From assembly GCF_031598375.1 (NCBI RefSeq), contig NZ_CP123872.1:1717001-1781000 (forward strand): a stretch of DNA of 64,000 bases. The letters are read 5' to 3'. The translations under genes were made by a program, and so were the position numbers. A model generated the notes under the pieces. It had not been told where the DNA came from. It did no database searches and saw only the letters and a list, made by a program, of their open reading frames with translations. Numbering within the stretch: the first letter of the stretch is position 1; every line of letters begins with the position of its first letter. The stretch is from Temperatibacter marinus. GTDB lineage: Bacteria; Pseudomonadota; Alphaproteobacteria; Sphingomonadales; Kordiimonadaceae. Positions 18,463-26,380 of the stretch are shown piece after piece.

Positions 18463-18774
18463 TTACGCAGCAATTTTAGTCACACGTAGCACAGTAATGA
18501 GCTGACGATGACCTTTTTTACGGCGATAGTTGTGACGACGTTTCTTTTTGAAAACAGTAACTTTGTCGCCCTTGATTTGATCAAGAATTTCAGCTGTTAC
18601 TTTTGCACCTTTCACAAGGGGCGATCCAACTTTTACGCCAGACTCATCACCAACCATCAGAATATCTTTAAATGTGATTGAGGAACCATTGTCGCCTTCA
18701 AGTTTTTCAACTTTAAGAACGTCACCCTCGTTAACACGGTATTGCTTACCGCCAGTTTTAACAATTGCGAACAT
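18463..18774 (-). CDS. rplU: 50S ribosomal protein L21
   Basis: 103-residue L21 of the 50S subunit. It starts MFAIVKTGGKQYRVNEGDVL and ends in the basic VTVFKKKRRHNYRRKKGHRQ segment and TVLRVTKIAA. The frame is open upstream to 18915, but those 47 codons are not L21-like and overlap structured leader RNA. An AAGGAC ribosome site lies just ahead of the ATG at 18774, so that start is chosen. Expressed with rpmA from the promoter at 18958-18985. Confidence 0.97.
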   Translation of the reverse strand: MFAIVKTGGKQYRVNEGDVLKVEKLEGDNGSSITFKDILMVGDESGVKVGSPLVKGAKVTAEILDQIKGDKVTVFKKKRRHNYRRKKGHRQLITVLRVTKIAA

Positions 18775-18808
18775 TGTTTTGTCCTTTACTAGTGCCGCAA
18801 ATAACCGG

Positions 18809-18904
18809 GTGAGGTCATACCCTATATCATCAAGATAACCTGATGATGCCTCACACTTTAGGCGGTTTCCGCTGGCTGTTACACCAGTGCTTTTTATAAA
18901 GCAC
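18809..18904 (-). promoter_or_regulatory. Structured 5' leader of rplU-rpmA (candidate r-protein leader)
   Basis: Three stem-loops lie in the transcribed leader. The first has outer stem GTGAGG (18809-18814) / CCTCAC (18849-18854) enclosing inner stem ATCATCA (18826-18832) / TGATGAT (18841-18847). The second is GCGG (18862-18865) / CCGC (18869-18872). The third is GTGCTTT (18887-18893) / AAAGCAC (18898-18904) with a 4-base loop. R-protein operons are often controlled by leaders bound by one of their products. The pairing is visible; the regulatory role is inferred. Confidence 0.5.
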
Positions 18905-18957
18905 AAAAGCAGCATACAGGTGGGCTCATGCTCATCTGTGTTGCTGTTCTTGCGCGT

Positions 18958-18985
18958 GTTATACAGAGATTCGATTTAGAGTCAA
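18958..18985 (-). promoter_or_regulatory. Sigma-70-type promoter of rplU-rpmA
   Basis: Read on the minus strand: -35 TTGACT (18985-18980), 16-base spacer, -10 TATAAC (18963-18958). Transcription would begin near 18950 and give a leader of about 175 bases before rplU. A near-consensus promoter is expected for a ribosomal protein operon. Confidence 0.75.
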
Positions 18986-19078
18986 CTGAAAAGCAGTGTT
19001 TCACTGGGGTTTGGCAATCTTCCTGCTTGATAGTTAGGCTGCTTTCAGTCAGAGTGAGGTCGATTTTTAGGAGGGCCT

Positions 19079-19855
19079 ATGTCAGATCAGAAAGAGAAAC
19101 TTGAACGAGAGGAATTGCTTCCTGTACCGGCAGCAAAACCAAAAGGAAAAGCTGTTTGGGCAATTGGCCTTATATTAATAGTTCTTTATGCTTTGTTGCC
19201 CGATCAAGGCTCTGAACCGCTTGTTTCACTTCTGATAGAGCCAGCAAAAAGCACATCGGAGATTGGTACAGCCTCTGATTATAGCCGCCTGAAAGGGGTG
19301 AAGCATATTTTGTCTCTTGATCTAAGACTTGGTCAAGGCGTTACCGTGTATGATGCCTTGGAAAAAGGCGAGGGACACTTGGCACGCACACCGTATATTT
19401 TGAGTATGTCTGCTTATTCCTCTCAAGCTCTTGAAATATCTTTAAAGGAGGGGGCTTCTGCGAGAGATGGACAATCATCAAAGGGATCTCAACTTTTTAA
19501 TCATACCTATACAGACTTGAATTCCAATGCGGTTGGTGTCTACAAAAGTATGAAAGCTACGCTCTATTCTATTTTAGAGCTTACCCCTCACTCTTATAAA
19601 CTCTTACCTGAAAACGAGCTGTTATGGGATGGGTATTTTCTAGCAAAAGGAACACAGGACTGTACCGCTGTTATCCCTCTGCTTGATCATATACTCAAAA
19701 CAGAAGAGAGTTTCATTCTTGGATGGTATGATTTGGCAAAATGTCTGGAAAGGGTTGGGGAGTCGCAGAAAGCTCGGATTTCATATATGCAGAGCGTCTC
19801 TCTAGATCCAAAAATATCTAAACTATTGCCTGATTGGGTTTTACAGGTAAAGTGA
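19079..19855 (+). CDS. Membrane-anchored TPR-like protein of unknown function
   Basis: 258 residues, not recognised as a named family. A charged N-terminus (about 1-27, rich in K, E, P) precedes one membrane helix (about 28-44, VWAIGLILIVLYALLP), so the rest should face the periplasm. The C-terminal third (about 175-250) has tetratricopeptide-like helices: LLWDGYFLAKGTQDCTAVIPLLDHIL and WYDLAKCLERVGESQKARISYMQSVSLDP. It has a strong AGGAGG ribosome site and sits 26 bases before the gamma-glutamyltransferase gene, so the two are probably co-transcribed. Function cannot be assigned. Confidence 0.7.
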   Translation: MSDQKEKLEREELLPVPAAKPKGKAVWAIGLILIVLYALLPDQGSEPLVSLLIEPAKSTSEIGTASDYSRLKGVKHILSLDLRLGQGVTVYDALEKGEGHLARTPYILSMSAYSSQALEISLKEGASARDGQSSKGSQLFNHTYTDLNSNAVGVYKSMKATLYSILELTPHSYKLLPENELLWDGYFLAKGTQDCTAVIPLLDHILKTEESFILGWYDLAKCLERVGESQKARISYMQSVSLDPKISKLLPDWVLQVK

Positions 19856-19881
19856 GTGTGAAATTTTAATAGGAAGTATCA

Positions 19882-21663
19882 ATGTCTATAAAGCGCTTAA
19901 TCAAACTAACCTTCGTTAGCCTATTTGCTCTAACACCTTTGGCTTCATCTGTCGTCTCCGCACAGGAGACAAAAGCAGCGAAGAAAAAAATCGAAGTTCC
20001 ATTGCACGATTATCTTAATCGATTCCACCCAGTAATGGCCAGAAAAGGCATGGTCGTCGCACAAGAAAAACATGCGACAGAGGCTGGATACGCCATGATA
20101 GCTCAAGGGGGAAATGCCATAGATGCAGCAGTGGCAACAGGATTTGCCCTTGCCGTGACTTATCCACAAGCTGGTAACATCGGTGGGGGAGGCTTTTTGC
20201 TGGCATATATTGCCAAGGAAGACAAGGTCATCGCCCTTGATTTTCGCGAAATGGCCCCAGGCAGCGCCCATAGAGATATGTTCCTCAAGGAGGACGGGAG
20301 TGTAGATCGCAGGAAGGCGATGTTTTCCGCTCATTCAAGTGGGGTGCCAGGAACTGTAAAAGGCTTAATTCAGGCCCATAAGAAATATGGATCTTTGCCC
20401 TTGCAGACAGTGATGGGCCCGGCTATCAAACTGGCGGAAGAAGGCTTTTTAATGCCCTGGGGTATTGCTTCTTCTATTGCGGGACGGATGAAACGTTTAA
20501 GTGCGGATAAAGATACAGCTCGCTATTTCTTTAAAGCGGATGGGTCTGCCTACGAGGCTGGAGAACTGTTTGTTCAAAAGGATTTGGCAAAGACCCTTCA
20601 ATCTATAGCGGATAAGGGAGCAGACGGGTTTTATCGCGGCTGGGTCGCTGATAAGATCGTTGAGAAGATGAAAGAAACAGGGGGAATTATCTCTCATGAG
20701 GATTTGAAAAATTATAAAGCAGTGGAACGAACAGCTGTGAGAAGTCCATACAGGGGCTATGAAGTCGTTTCCATGCCGCCGCCTTCGTCTGGCGGCGTTC
20801 ACATTGTCCAAATGATGAATGTATTAGAAGGGTATGACTTGAGGTCCTTCGGTCATAATAGTGCTGATTATATCCATACAGTTACAGAGGCAATGAAGCA
20901 CGCCTATGCAGATAGAAGCGAATATCTCGGGGACCCTGATTATTGGGATGTGCCTGTGGAGAAATTAACGAGCAAAGCTTATGCAGCTCAAATTCGTGCT
21001 AAGATCATGAGCGAGAAAGCAACACCTTCACAGGATATTAAGCCAGGCATGCATATGGTTGCTGAAAGTCCTCAAACGACACATCTTTCTAGTATGGATG
21101 CTGCTGGTAATGCTGTTTCTCTAACCTACACTCTGAACTTCTCATATGGCAACGGTATGTCTGTTGGGGGTGCAGGGTTTTTGTTGAACAATGAAATGGA
21201 TGACTTTTCGGCAAAACCGGGTGTACCAAATGGTTTTGGCCTCTTGGGGGGCGAAGCCAATGCCATTGCTGCAGGGAAACGGCCCTTGTCTTCAATGACA
21301 CCCACAATGGTCCTTAAAGAGGGTAAGCCTTTCTTTGTTACTGGAAGCCCGGGAGGCAGCCGTATTATTAATGCTGTGCTCCAGACAATTTTGAATACAA
21401 CTGACTTTAATATGGGGGCAGCTTCAGCGGTGTCTGTTCCGCGTTTCCACCATCAATGGATGCCGGACGAAATTCTAGTCGAGAGCGGGATCTCCATAGA
21501 TACAATCCGTATTCTGCAGTCGCGTGGCCAAAATATAGATCCTTATAAAAAAGGCGGTTGGCGCACAATCGGTGCAGTGCAGGCCATCATGAGAACACCG
21601 GATGGTCTCATGCACGGGGCTGCTGATCCAAGACGTCAGGGTGCCATTGCCATCGGTGAATAA
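19882..21663 (+). CDS. ggt: Gamma-glutamyltransferase
   Basis: Periplasmic N-terminal nucleophile hydrolase that cleaves or transfers the gamma-glutamyl group of glutathione and related peptides. It is 593 residues with a signal peptide (about 1-27). The large-subunit segment shows GYAMIAQGGNAIDAAVATGF and NIGGGGFLLAY. Autoprocessing would occur before Thr399 in the TTHLS motif, producing the small subunit with GNAVSLTYTLNFSYGNGM, and later PLSSMTPTM and GSPGGSRI. It lies 26 bases after the TPR protein and is followed by a strong terminator. Confidence 0.96.
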   Translation: MSIKRLIKLTFVSLFALTPLASSVVSAQETKAAKKKIEVPLHDYLNRFHPVMARKGMVVAQEKHATEAGYAMIAQGGNAIDAAVATGFALAVTYPQAGNIGGGGFLLAYIAKEDKVIALDFREMAPGSAHRDMFLKEDGSVDRRKAMFSAHSSGVPGTVKGLIQAHKKYGSLPLQTVMGPAIKLAEEGFLMPWGIASSIAGRMKRLSADKDTARYFFKADGSAYEAGELFVQKDLAKTLQSIADKGADGFYRGWVADKIVEKMKETGGIISHEDLKNYKAVERTAVRSPYRGYEVVSMPPPSSGGVHIVQMMNVLEGYDLRSFGHNSADYIHTVTEAMKHAYADRSEYLGDPDYWDVPVEKLTSKAYAAQIRAKIMSEKATPSQDIKPGMHMVAESPQTTHLSSMDAAGNAVSLTYTLNFSYGNGMSVGGAGFLLNNEMDDFSAKPGVPNGFGLLGGEANAIAAGKRPLSSMTPTMVLKEGKPFFVTGSPGGSRIINAVLQTILNTTDFNMGAASAVSVPRFHHQWMPDEILVESGISIDTIRILQSRGQNIDPYKKGGWRTIGAVQAIMRTPDGLMHGAADPRRQGAIAIGE

Positions 21664-21698
21664 CGTCCCTAGAATTCAAGATTACATCTCAAACAAGA

Positions 21699-21730
21699 AA
21701 AGGGCTGCCCGTGGCAGCCCTTTAATTTTT
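21699..21730 (+). terminator. Intrinsic terminator after ggt (bidirectional)
   Basis: Perfect 11-bp stem AAAGGGCTGCC (21699-21709) / GGCAGCCCTTT (21713-21723) with a 3-base loop and a T-rich run. It lies between the convergent ggt and RND permease genes and can serve both. Confidence 0.9.
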
Positions 21731-21745
21731 TCTATGCTGAAAGGA

Positions 21746-24700
21746 TTATTCAGCCGGCGCATCACCAGATTTTTTAGTCAGTGTGGCGGCTTCCTTGCCT
21801 TCACGCCACGGTGCCATGAACCATGCTTTAAAGCGCTGGATGTCAACACCGATTGAACACATTGCAGGAACAAGCATTAAGGTTACAAAGAAAGCGATCA
21901 AAACACCGAAAGCTAAGGAAATAACAACCGGCTTAAGAAAGGCAGCCTGGATTGATTTCTCAGCCATCATAGGCATGAGCCCCACACAGGTGGTTACTGT
22001 TGTCAGCATAATAGGGCGGAAACGTACAACCCCTGCTTCAACAATCGCTTCTCTTGCTTCCATGCCGCGATCTTTCAATCTGTTATAATAGTCAACAAGG
22101 ACCAGATTGTCGTTCACCACAACGCCCGCAGCTGCAGCAATTCCAAAGTAGCTGAAGAGCGCCATCGCATCACCCATAACAAAGTGACCTAACACAGCGC
22201 CAATATAGGCGAATGGAATGGCAACTAAGATCAAAATAGGCTGGCTATAGGATTTAAAGGCGATCGCAAGAAGCATATACATGCCAAACAGCACAAGAGT
22301 GTATAAACCTTGGATCTCCTCGAAGAACTTACGCTCTCCTTCAGCGTTGCCGATAGCCCCACGCTTAAGACCTGGGTATTTAGCTTCCATGTCAGGCCAG
22401 AAGTTTTCATTCATATCTTTCATGATAGTTTGACGTTCTTCTGTCTTCAAACTTGCGGTTACGATAGCAGCACGATCACGGTCCCAGTGAAGAATACGGC
22501 TGATGCCTTGCTGGAATTTAAGATCGACAATTGCTGTAAGAGGCACTTCGGACCCATTTGGTGTACGGATGCGGAAGTTTTCTAAACTCTCCATGTTCCG
22601 ACGGCTTTCAAGGGGATAGCGAACATAGACGCGCACATCAGTGCCCTCACGTGGCAGCCGCTGAACTTCCTCACCGAAATAGGCTTGACGAACTTGGCGG
22701 GAAACATCAGTTAGTGTCAGGCCTAATTTCTGAGCACCTGGAAGAAGTTCCATGCTCATCTCTTGCCCGGCAGACTGAAGATTGTTTCTTACGTCGAAGG
22801 CTTCGTCAAATGTTCTAAGTTTGTCTTCAACCTCATTCACAATAGAGTTAAGAAGGTCAAGGTCATTATGACGAACTGCAAATTGAACACTTGGGCTGCT
22901 GTTATTAAATGTATAGTTTACATTCACTTCTTCAGCCTCAGGAATTTCACCAATCAATTCACGTAGACGCAGTGAAATTTCTTTTGCTGATTTCTCGCCT
23001 CTTAGCTCAGGAGGGGATAGTTTAATCAACGCAAGAACACTGTCACGACGAGATCGTGTATACCAGTTTTCGATCAGTTCAATATCTGCTGATTCAGCTT
23101 TCGCCTCATCAATAAGTTGTTTCTCAGCATCTTGTACTTTTTTCAGAATGCGCAGTGATGTCTCATAAGTCGTCCCTTGCGGGAAATCAATATTCACACT
23201 GATCTGATCAGATTCGATCTCAGGCATGAAACCAAACTTTACATAACCCATTGTCTGCAAGGAGAATGTTGTAACGAAAAGTCCAATGAATGAGAGTAGG
23301 ACAAGATAGCGTTTGCGAACAACCCAATTACCGATTCTGCGGTAGACTGTGTTTGCGAAATTGATGATAGAGTCAGCAATTTTTTTCTGAACACGATCAA
23401 ATGCATTCTTATTTTCACGGGGTTTCATTTTTGAAAGGTGAGCTGGCAAAATCAGCAGCGATTCAATCAAAGAGAAAGCAAGAGCAAGAATAACGACCCA
23501 TGTAATATGACGGGTGAATTCACTTGTTTCTCCAGTAATGAAGATCCACGGTAAAAAGGCAAGAATAGTTGTTAAAACCGCAAAGATAACTGGTTTCGCA
23601 ACAAGTTGAGTGCCAAGGATAGCAGCAGAAAGACCGCCGCCGGTAGAGGAACTTTCGTGGTGAATGCTTTCACCGACGACAATCGCATCATCCACGACAA
23701 TACCAAGCACCAGCAAGAAGGCAAAAGTGGAAATCATATTGAGCGAAACACCTACTGCATCCATAAGGACGAAAGCACCGAAATAGGCTGTGGCAATTCC
23801 TGTACAAACCCAGAATGCGACTTTCGGGCGCAGAGTGAGAAGAAGGACAATCATCACTAGACCAAGACCAGCGAATGCTGCACTCGATATTGTTTCAATA
23901 CGGCCTTCGAAGGTTTCAGCAGCATCATCCCATAATGTTAGCTTTGCACCAGCAGGAAGGGTTTTGCTACGCTCTTTAATCCATTCTTTGACACCATTCG
24001 ACGCTGTAACGACATCCATGATCTCTGTGGTCATAACCTGAATGAGAACCGCTGGGTCACCGTTCATGGTTGCAAGAATAGGATTGTCTTCAAAACCATC
24101 GATTACAGTGGCGACATCACCAACGCGAATTGTTGCGCCAGAATCTGTTTGACGAATAATGATGTCACTGAAAGCGGACTTTGTATTCGCCATATTGCGA
24201 GTGATCATTCTCAACTCACCAGCATTCGTACGAATTGTACCAGACGACAAGTTCACTGAAGAGGAACGGATCGCAGACGCCACTTGAGAGAAAGTCAGGT
24301 TATAACGACGCAGAGCATCTTCACTGACTTCGATAGAGACTTCTTCTTGACGTGTACCAAAAAGACCCACTTTAGAAATGGCAGGAAGATTAGCCACTTC
24401 GCGGCGCATCACTTGCCCAAGGCGGGTCAGTTCTTTTTCACTTAAGTCACCATGCAGGCCAATACGAATAAACTCTTGACTATTTTCCCAGCGCGAGACC
24501 CTAGGAGGCTCCATATCGCGAGGGAAAGAAGAGATACTATCAATGCGGCTTTTCACCTCATTCATGGTAGTCTCAAAAACTTCTGAGTTCCGTACATCAC
24601 CGCGAACATAAATTCCGGCAAAGCCCTCACTAGACTCTGAGCGGATCCAGTCCACGTTATCTAAATCAGAGAGGCGCTCTTCAATTTTAGAAACAATTTG

Positions 24701-24886
24701 TTCCTCAATCTCTTTCGGAGAAGCCCCAGGCCAGAAAGCGTTAATCGCTAGGCCAGTGAAGTTTACTTTAGGGTCAATCTCGCGTTCAAGCTTATTGTAC
24801 CCAACGATACCTGCGACGATAATAAATAGCATCAACAGGTTGGCAGCAACAGTATTGCGTGCCCACCATGCAATTAATCCATTCAT
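21746..24886 (-). CDS. RND-family efflux transporter, inner membrane permease
   Basis: 1046-residue AcrB/MexB-superfamily proton-driven permease. The N-terminal membrane helix (about 12-30) is followed by a first porter domain, helices 2-6 with the proton-relay helix GIVVDDAIVVGESI (two adjacent Asp), a second periplasmic domain, and the last helices (about 870-1010, with AAGVVVNDNLVLVDYYNRL). The protein resembles the broad HAE1/heavy-metal-like RND group; the substrate cannot be told. It is the second gene of an adaptor-permease operon, 12 bases after the adaptor. No TolC-like gene is present in the window. Confidence 0.94.
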   Translation of the reverse strand: MNGLIAWWARNTVAANLLMLFIIVAGIVGYNKLEREIDPKVNFTGLAINAFWPGASPKEIEEQIVSKIEERLSDLDNVDWIRSESSEGFAGIYVRGDVRNSEVFETTMNEVKSRIDSISSFPRDMEPPRVSRWENSQEFIRIGLHGDLSEKELTRLGQVMRREVANLPAISKVGLFGTRQEEVSIEVSEDALRRYNLTFSQVASAIRSSSVNLSSGTIRTNAGELRMITRNMANTKSAFSDIIIRQTDSGATIRVGDVATVIDGFEDNPILATMNGDPAVLIQVMTTEIMDVVTASNGVKEWIKERSKTLPAGAKLTLWDDAAETFEGRIETISSAAFAGLGLVMIVLLLTLRPKVAFWVCTGIATAYFGAFVLMDAVGVSLNMISTFAFLLVLGIVVDDAIVVGESIHHESSSTGGGLSAAILGTQLVAKPVIFAVLTTILAFLPWIFITGETSEFTRHITWVVILALAFSLIESLLILPAHLSKMKPRENKNAFDRVQKKIADSIINFANTVYRRIGNWVVRKRYLVLLSFIGLFVTTFSLQTMGYVKFGFMPEIESDQISVNIDFPQGTTYETSLRILKKVQDAEKQLIDEAKAESADIELIENWYTRSRRDSVLALIKLSPPELRGEKSAKEISLRLRELIGEIPEAEEVNVNYTFNNSSPSVQFAVRHNDLDLLNSIVNEVEDKLRTFDEAFDVRNNLQSAGQEMSMELLPGAQKLGLTLTDVSRQVRQAYFGEEVQRLPREGTDVRVYVRYPLESRRNMESLENFRIRTPNGSEVPLTAIVDLKFQQGISRILHWDRDRAAIVTASLKTEERQTIMKDMNENFWPDMEAKYPGLKRGAIGNAEGERKFFEEIQGLYTLVLFGMYMLLAIAFKSYSQPILILVAIPFAYIGAVLGHFVMGDAMALFSYFGIAAAAGVVVNDNLVLVDYYNRLKDRGMEAREAIVEAGVVRFRPIMLTTVTTCVGLMPMMAEKSIQAAFLKPVVISLAFGVLIAFFVTLMLVPAMCSIGVDIQRFKAWFMAPWREGKEAATLTKKSGDAPAE

Positions 24887-24898
24887 GATTAGCTCCCC

Positions 24899-26095
24899 TT
24901 AGCGTGCAAGATTTTCAGATGAAGTATCTGTTTCGCTGGCATAAGTTTTTACCTTCATGCCATTCACAACTTTCTGAACGCTTGAAACAACAACACGGTC
25001 ACCAATGTTCACACCGCTTTCCACATAAAGTTGTTTGCTATCTGTCGCAAGAACGTTGACTTGACGGCTTTCCAGCTTGTCTTCTGCATTAACAATGAAG
25101 ACACGGTCGGTGCCGCGAAGAGCGACGCGAGGCATAACGAGCGCTTGAACGCTGTTTACATTTTGAATCTCAGCTTTAACAAAAAGACCAACAGCAAGAG
25201 GCATTTTTGCAGCTGAAGCAGCTTTAGTATAGGGGTCTCTTACTTCTGCAACAGCATACATCAAGCGTGTGTTTTGATCGACTGCAGCGTGAGTTCGGAT
25301 GATTTTCCCTTCCCACTTACGAAGTGATCCAGCAATAGACGCTGAGAATGTCACAGTCGGTTCGCTTCCCTTTTCAGCAATAAAACCAATAGAAAGACCC
25401 AGTTCAGCCATTTGCGTATCAGTTAAAGCCAATTGAACTTCAACAACGTCTGTCGCAAAGACACGACCAAGGCGGGTGCCGGCGTTTACAAACTGACCAA
25501 GGTCAGCAAGTTTTTCACGCACGCGACCGTCGTAAGGCAAAGTGATTTTTGTACGAGACAGGTTAAGCTCTGCATTTTCTAAGTCTGCTTTTGCGGCAAG
25601 AAGCTTTGCTTCTGCTTCAGCAACTTGAGGCTTGTTCAGTGCGAGATCTGTAGGCTTGCTGCCGTCCTTCACCCATTCTTTCCACTGTTTTGCTTTAATT
25701 TTAGCATCGGCAAGCTGTCTTTGAAGACGCACCTCAGCTTCGGCTACTCGGGCTTGGGCACTTGTTACTGCCAACTTATAGTCACGATCATCAATTTGAA
25801 TAAGTGTCTCGCCTGCTTTAAAGGCACCGCCAGCGCCAAAAGAATCAGAAACTTTTACGATCCGTCCTGCGACTTGTGGGATCAGATCAACTTCTGTGCG
25901 GGCACGAACTTCCCCTTGAGCTTGAACGGCGAAGTTTACGTCTCTTTGCACAACTGTATCAACGGCGAGTGAAATTAGACGGGCTTCAACTTCATTCTTT
26001 TGTGGCTGGGGCTTGTTTGCACCTAGAATAGATATGATGATGAAAAAAAATGCTAGTACGCCTATAGGCGCAAGAATACGGATGAGCTTCCTCAC
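24899..26095 (-). CDS. RND efflux periplasmic adaptor subunit (membrane fusion protein)
   Basis: 398 residues. N-terminal membrane segment (about 4-27, ILAPIGVLAFFFIIISILGA), a lipoyl-like beta domain (ARTEVDLIPQVAGRIVKVSDSFGAGG), a helical hairpin (about 100-165, LAVTSAQARVAEAEVRLQRQ and VAEAEAKLLAAKADLENAEL), and the closing lipoyl half TKITLPYDGRVREKLADLGQ. Beta-barrel and membrane-proximal domains complete it. It should bridge the adjacent RND permease to an outer-membrane channel encoded elsewhere. First gene of the operon, with a promoter-like sequence at 26172-26199. Confidence 0.94.
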   Translation of the reverse strand: MRKLIRILAPIGVLAFFFIIISILGANKPQPQKNEVEARLISLAVDTVVQRDVNFAVQAQGEVRARTEVDLIPQVAGRIVKVSDSFGAGGAFKAGETLIQIDDRDYKLAVTSAQARVAEAEVRLQRQLADAKIKAKQWKEWVKDGSKPTDLALNKPQVAEAEAKLLAAKADLENAELNLSRTKITLPYDGRVREKLADLGQFVNAGTRLGRVFATDVVEVQLALTDTQMAELGLSIGFIAEKGSEPTVTFSASIAGSLRKWEGKIIRTHAAVDQNTRLMYAVAEVRDPYTKAASAAKMPLAVGLFVKAEIQNVNSVQALVMPRVALRGTDRVFIVNAEDKLESRQVNVLATDSKQLYVESGVNIGDRVVVSSVQKVVNGMKVKTYASETDTSSENLAR

Positions 26096-26150
26096 TGTAT
26101 TATCCTCTTCGTGTCGTTTTCGCCGATTATTCGGCTTATTATTTTTATAT

Positions 26151-26199
26151 GATCACTTCTTTGGTGATCGGTTTATAACTTTTGTATAATCTATATCAA
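26151..26199 (-). promoter_or_regulatory. Promoter and dyad upstream of the RND operon
   Basis: On the minus strand: -35 TTGATA (26199-26194), 16-base spacer, -10 TATAAA (26177-26172). Immediately downstream lies the dyad GATCAC (26151-26156) / GTGATC (26164-26169), which would overlap the transcription start and could be a repressor site. A second small dyad GCCGA/TCGGC lies at 26122-26135. No repressor gene is adjacent. Confidence 0.5.
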
Positions 26200-26380
26200 A
26201 CGCCCTGTCACGTAGAATCCCTCTCATTATAGTGATGAACTGTGATTTTGCGATAAACTGTTCCAAATATGCGACAAAATGATTTGCATATGAAGGGATC
26301 CGTTCACGGGGCTTGGCTTAAACTTGACTCTCTCAAGGGAGCATGACAGACATAGACTTATGTTTAGGAGTTCAGATTAA

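Larger units (their letters stand above)
18775..19078. other. Divergent intergenic region between rplU and the TPR gene
   Basis: 304 bases without a gene. It contains the rplU promoter and hairpin leader listed separately. The plus-strand side holds an AGGAGG ribosome site at about 19069-19074 for the next gene. I do not see a clear plus-strand promoter or tRNA. Confidence 0.6.

Noticed and set aside
18775-18915. N-terminal extension of L21 in frame up to 18915
   Set aside because: The 47 residues are not L21-like, lie in a hairpin leader, and the ATG at 18774 has a good ribosome site.
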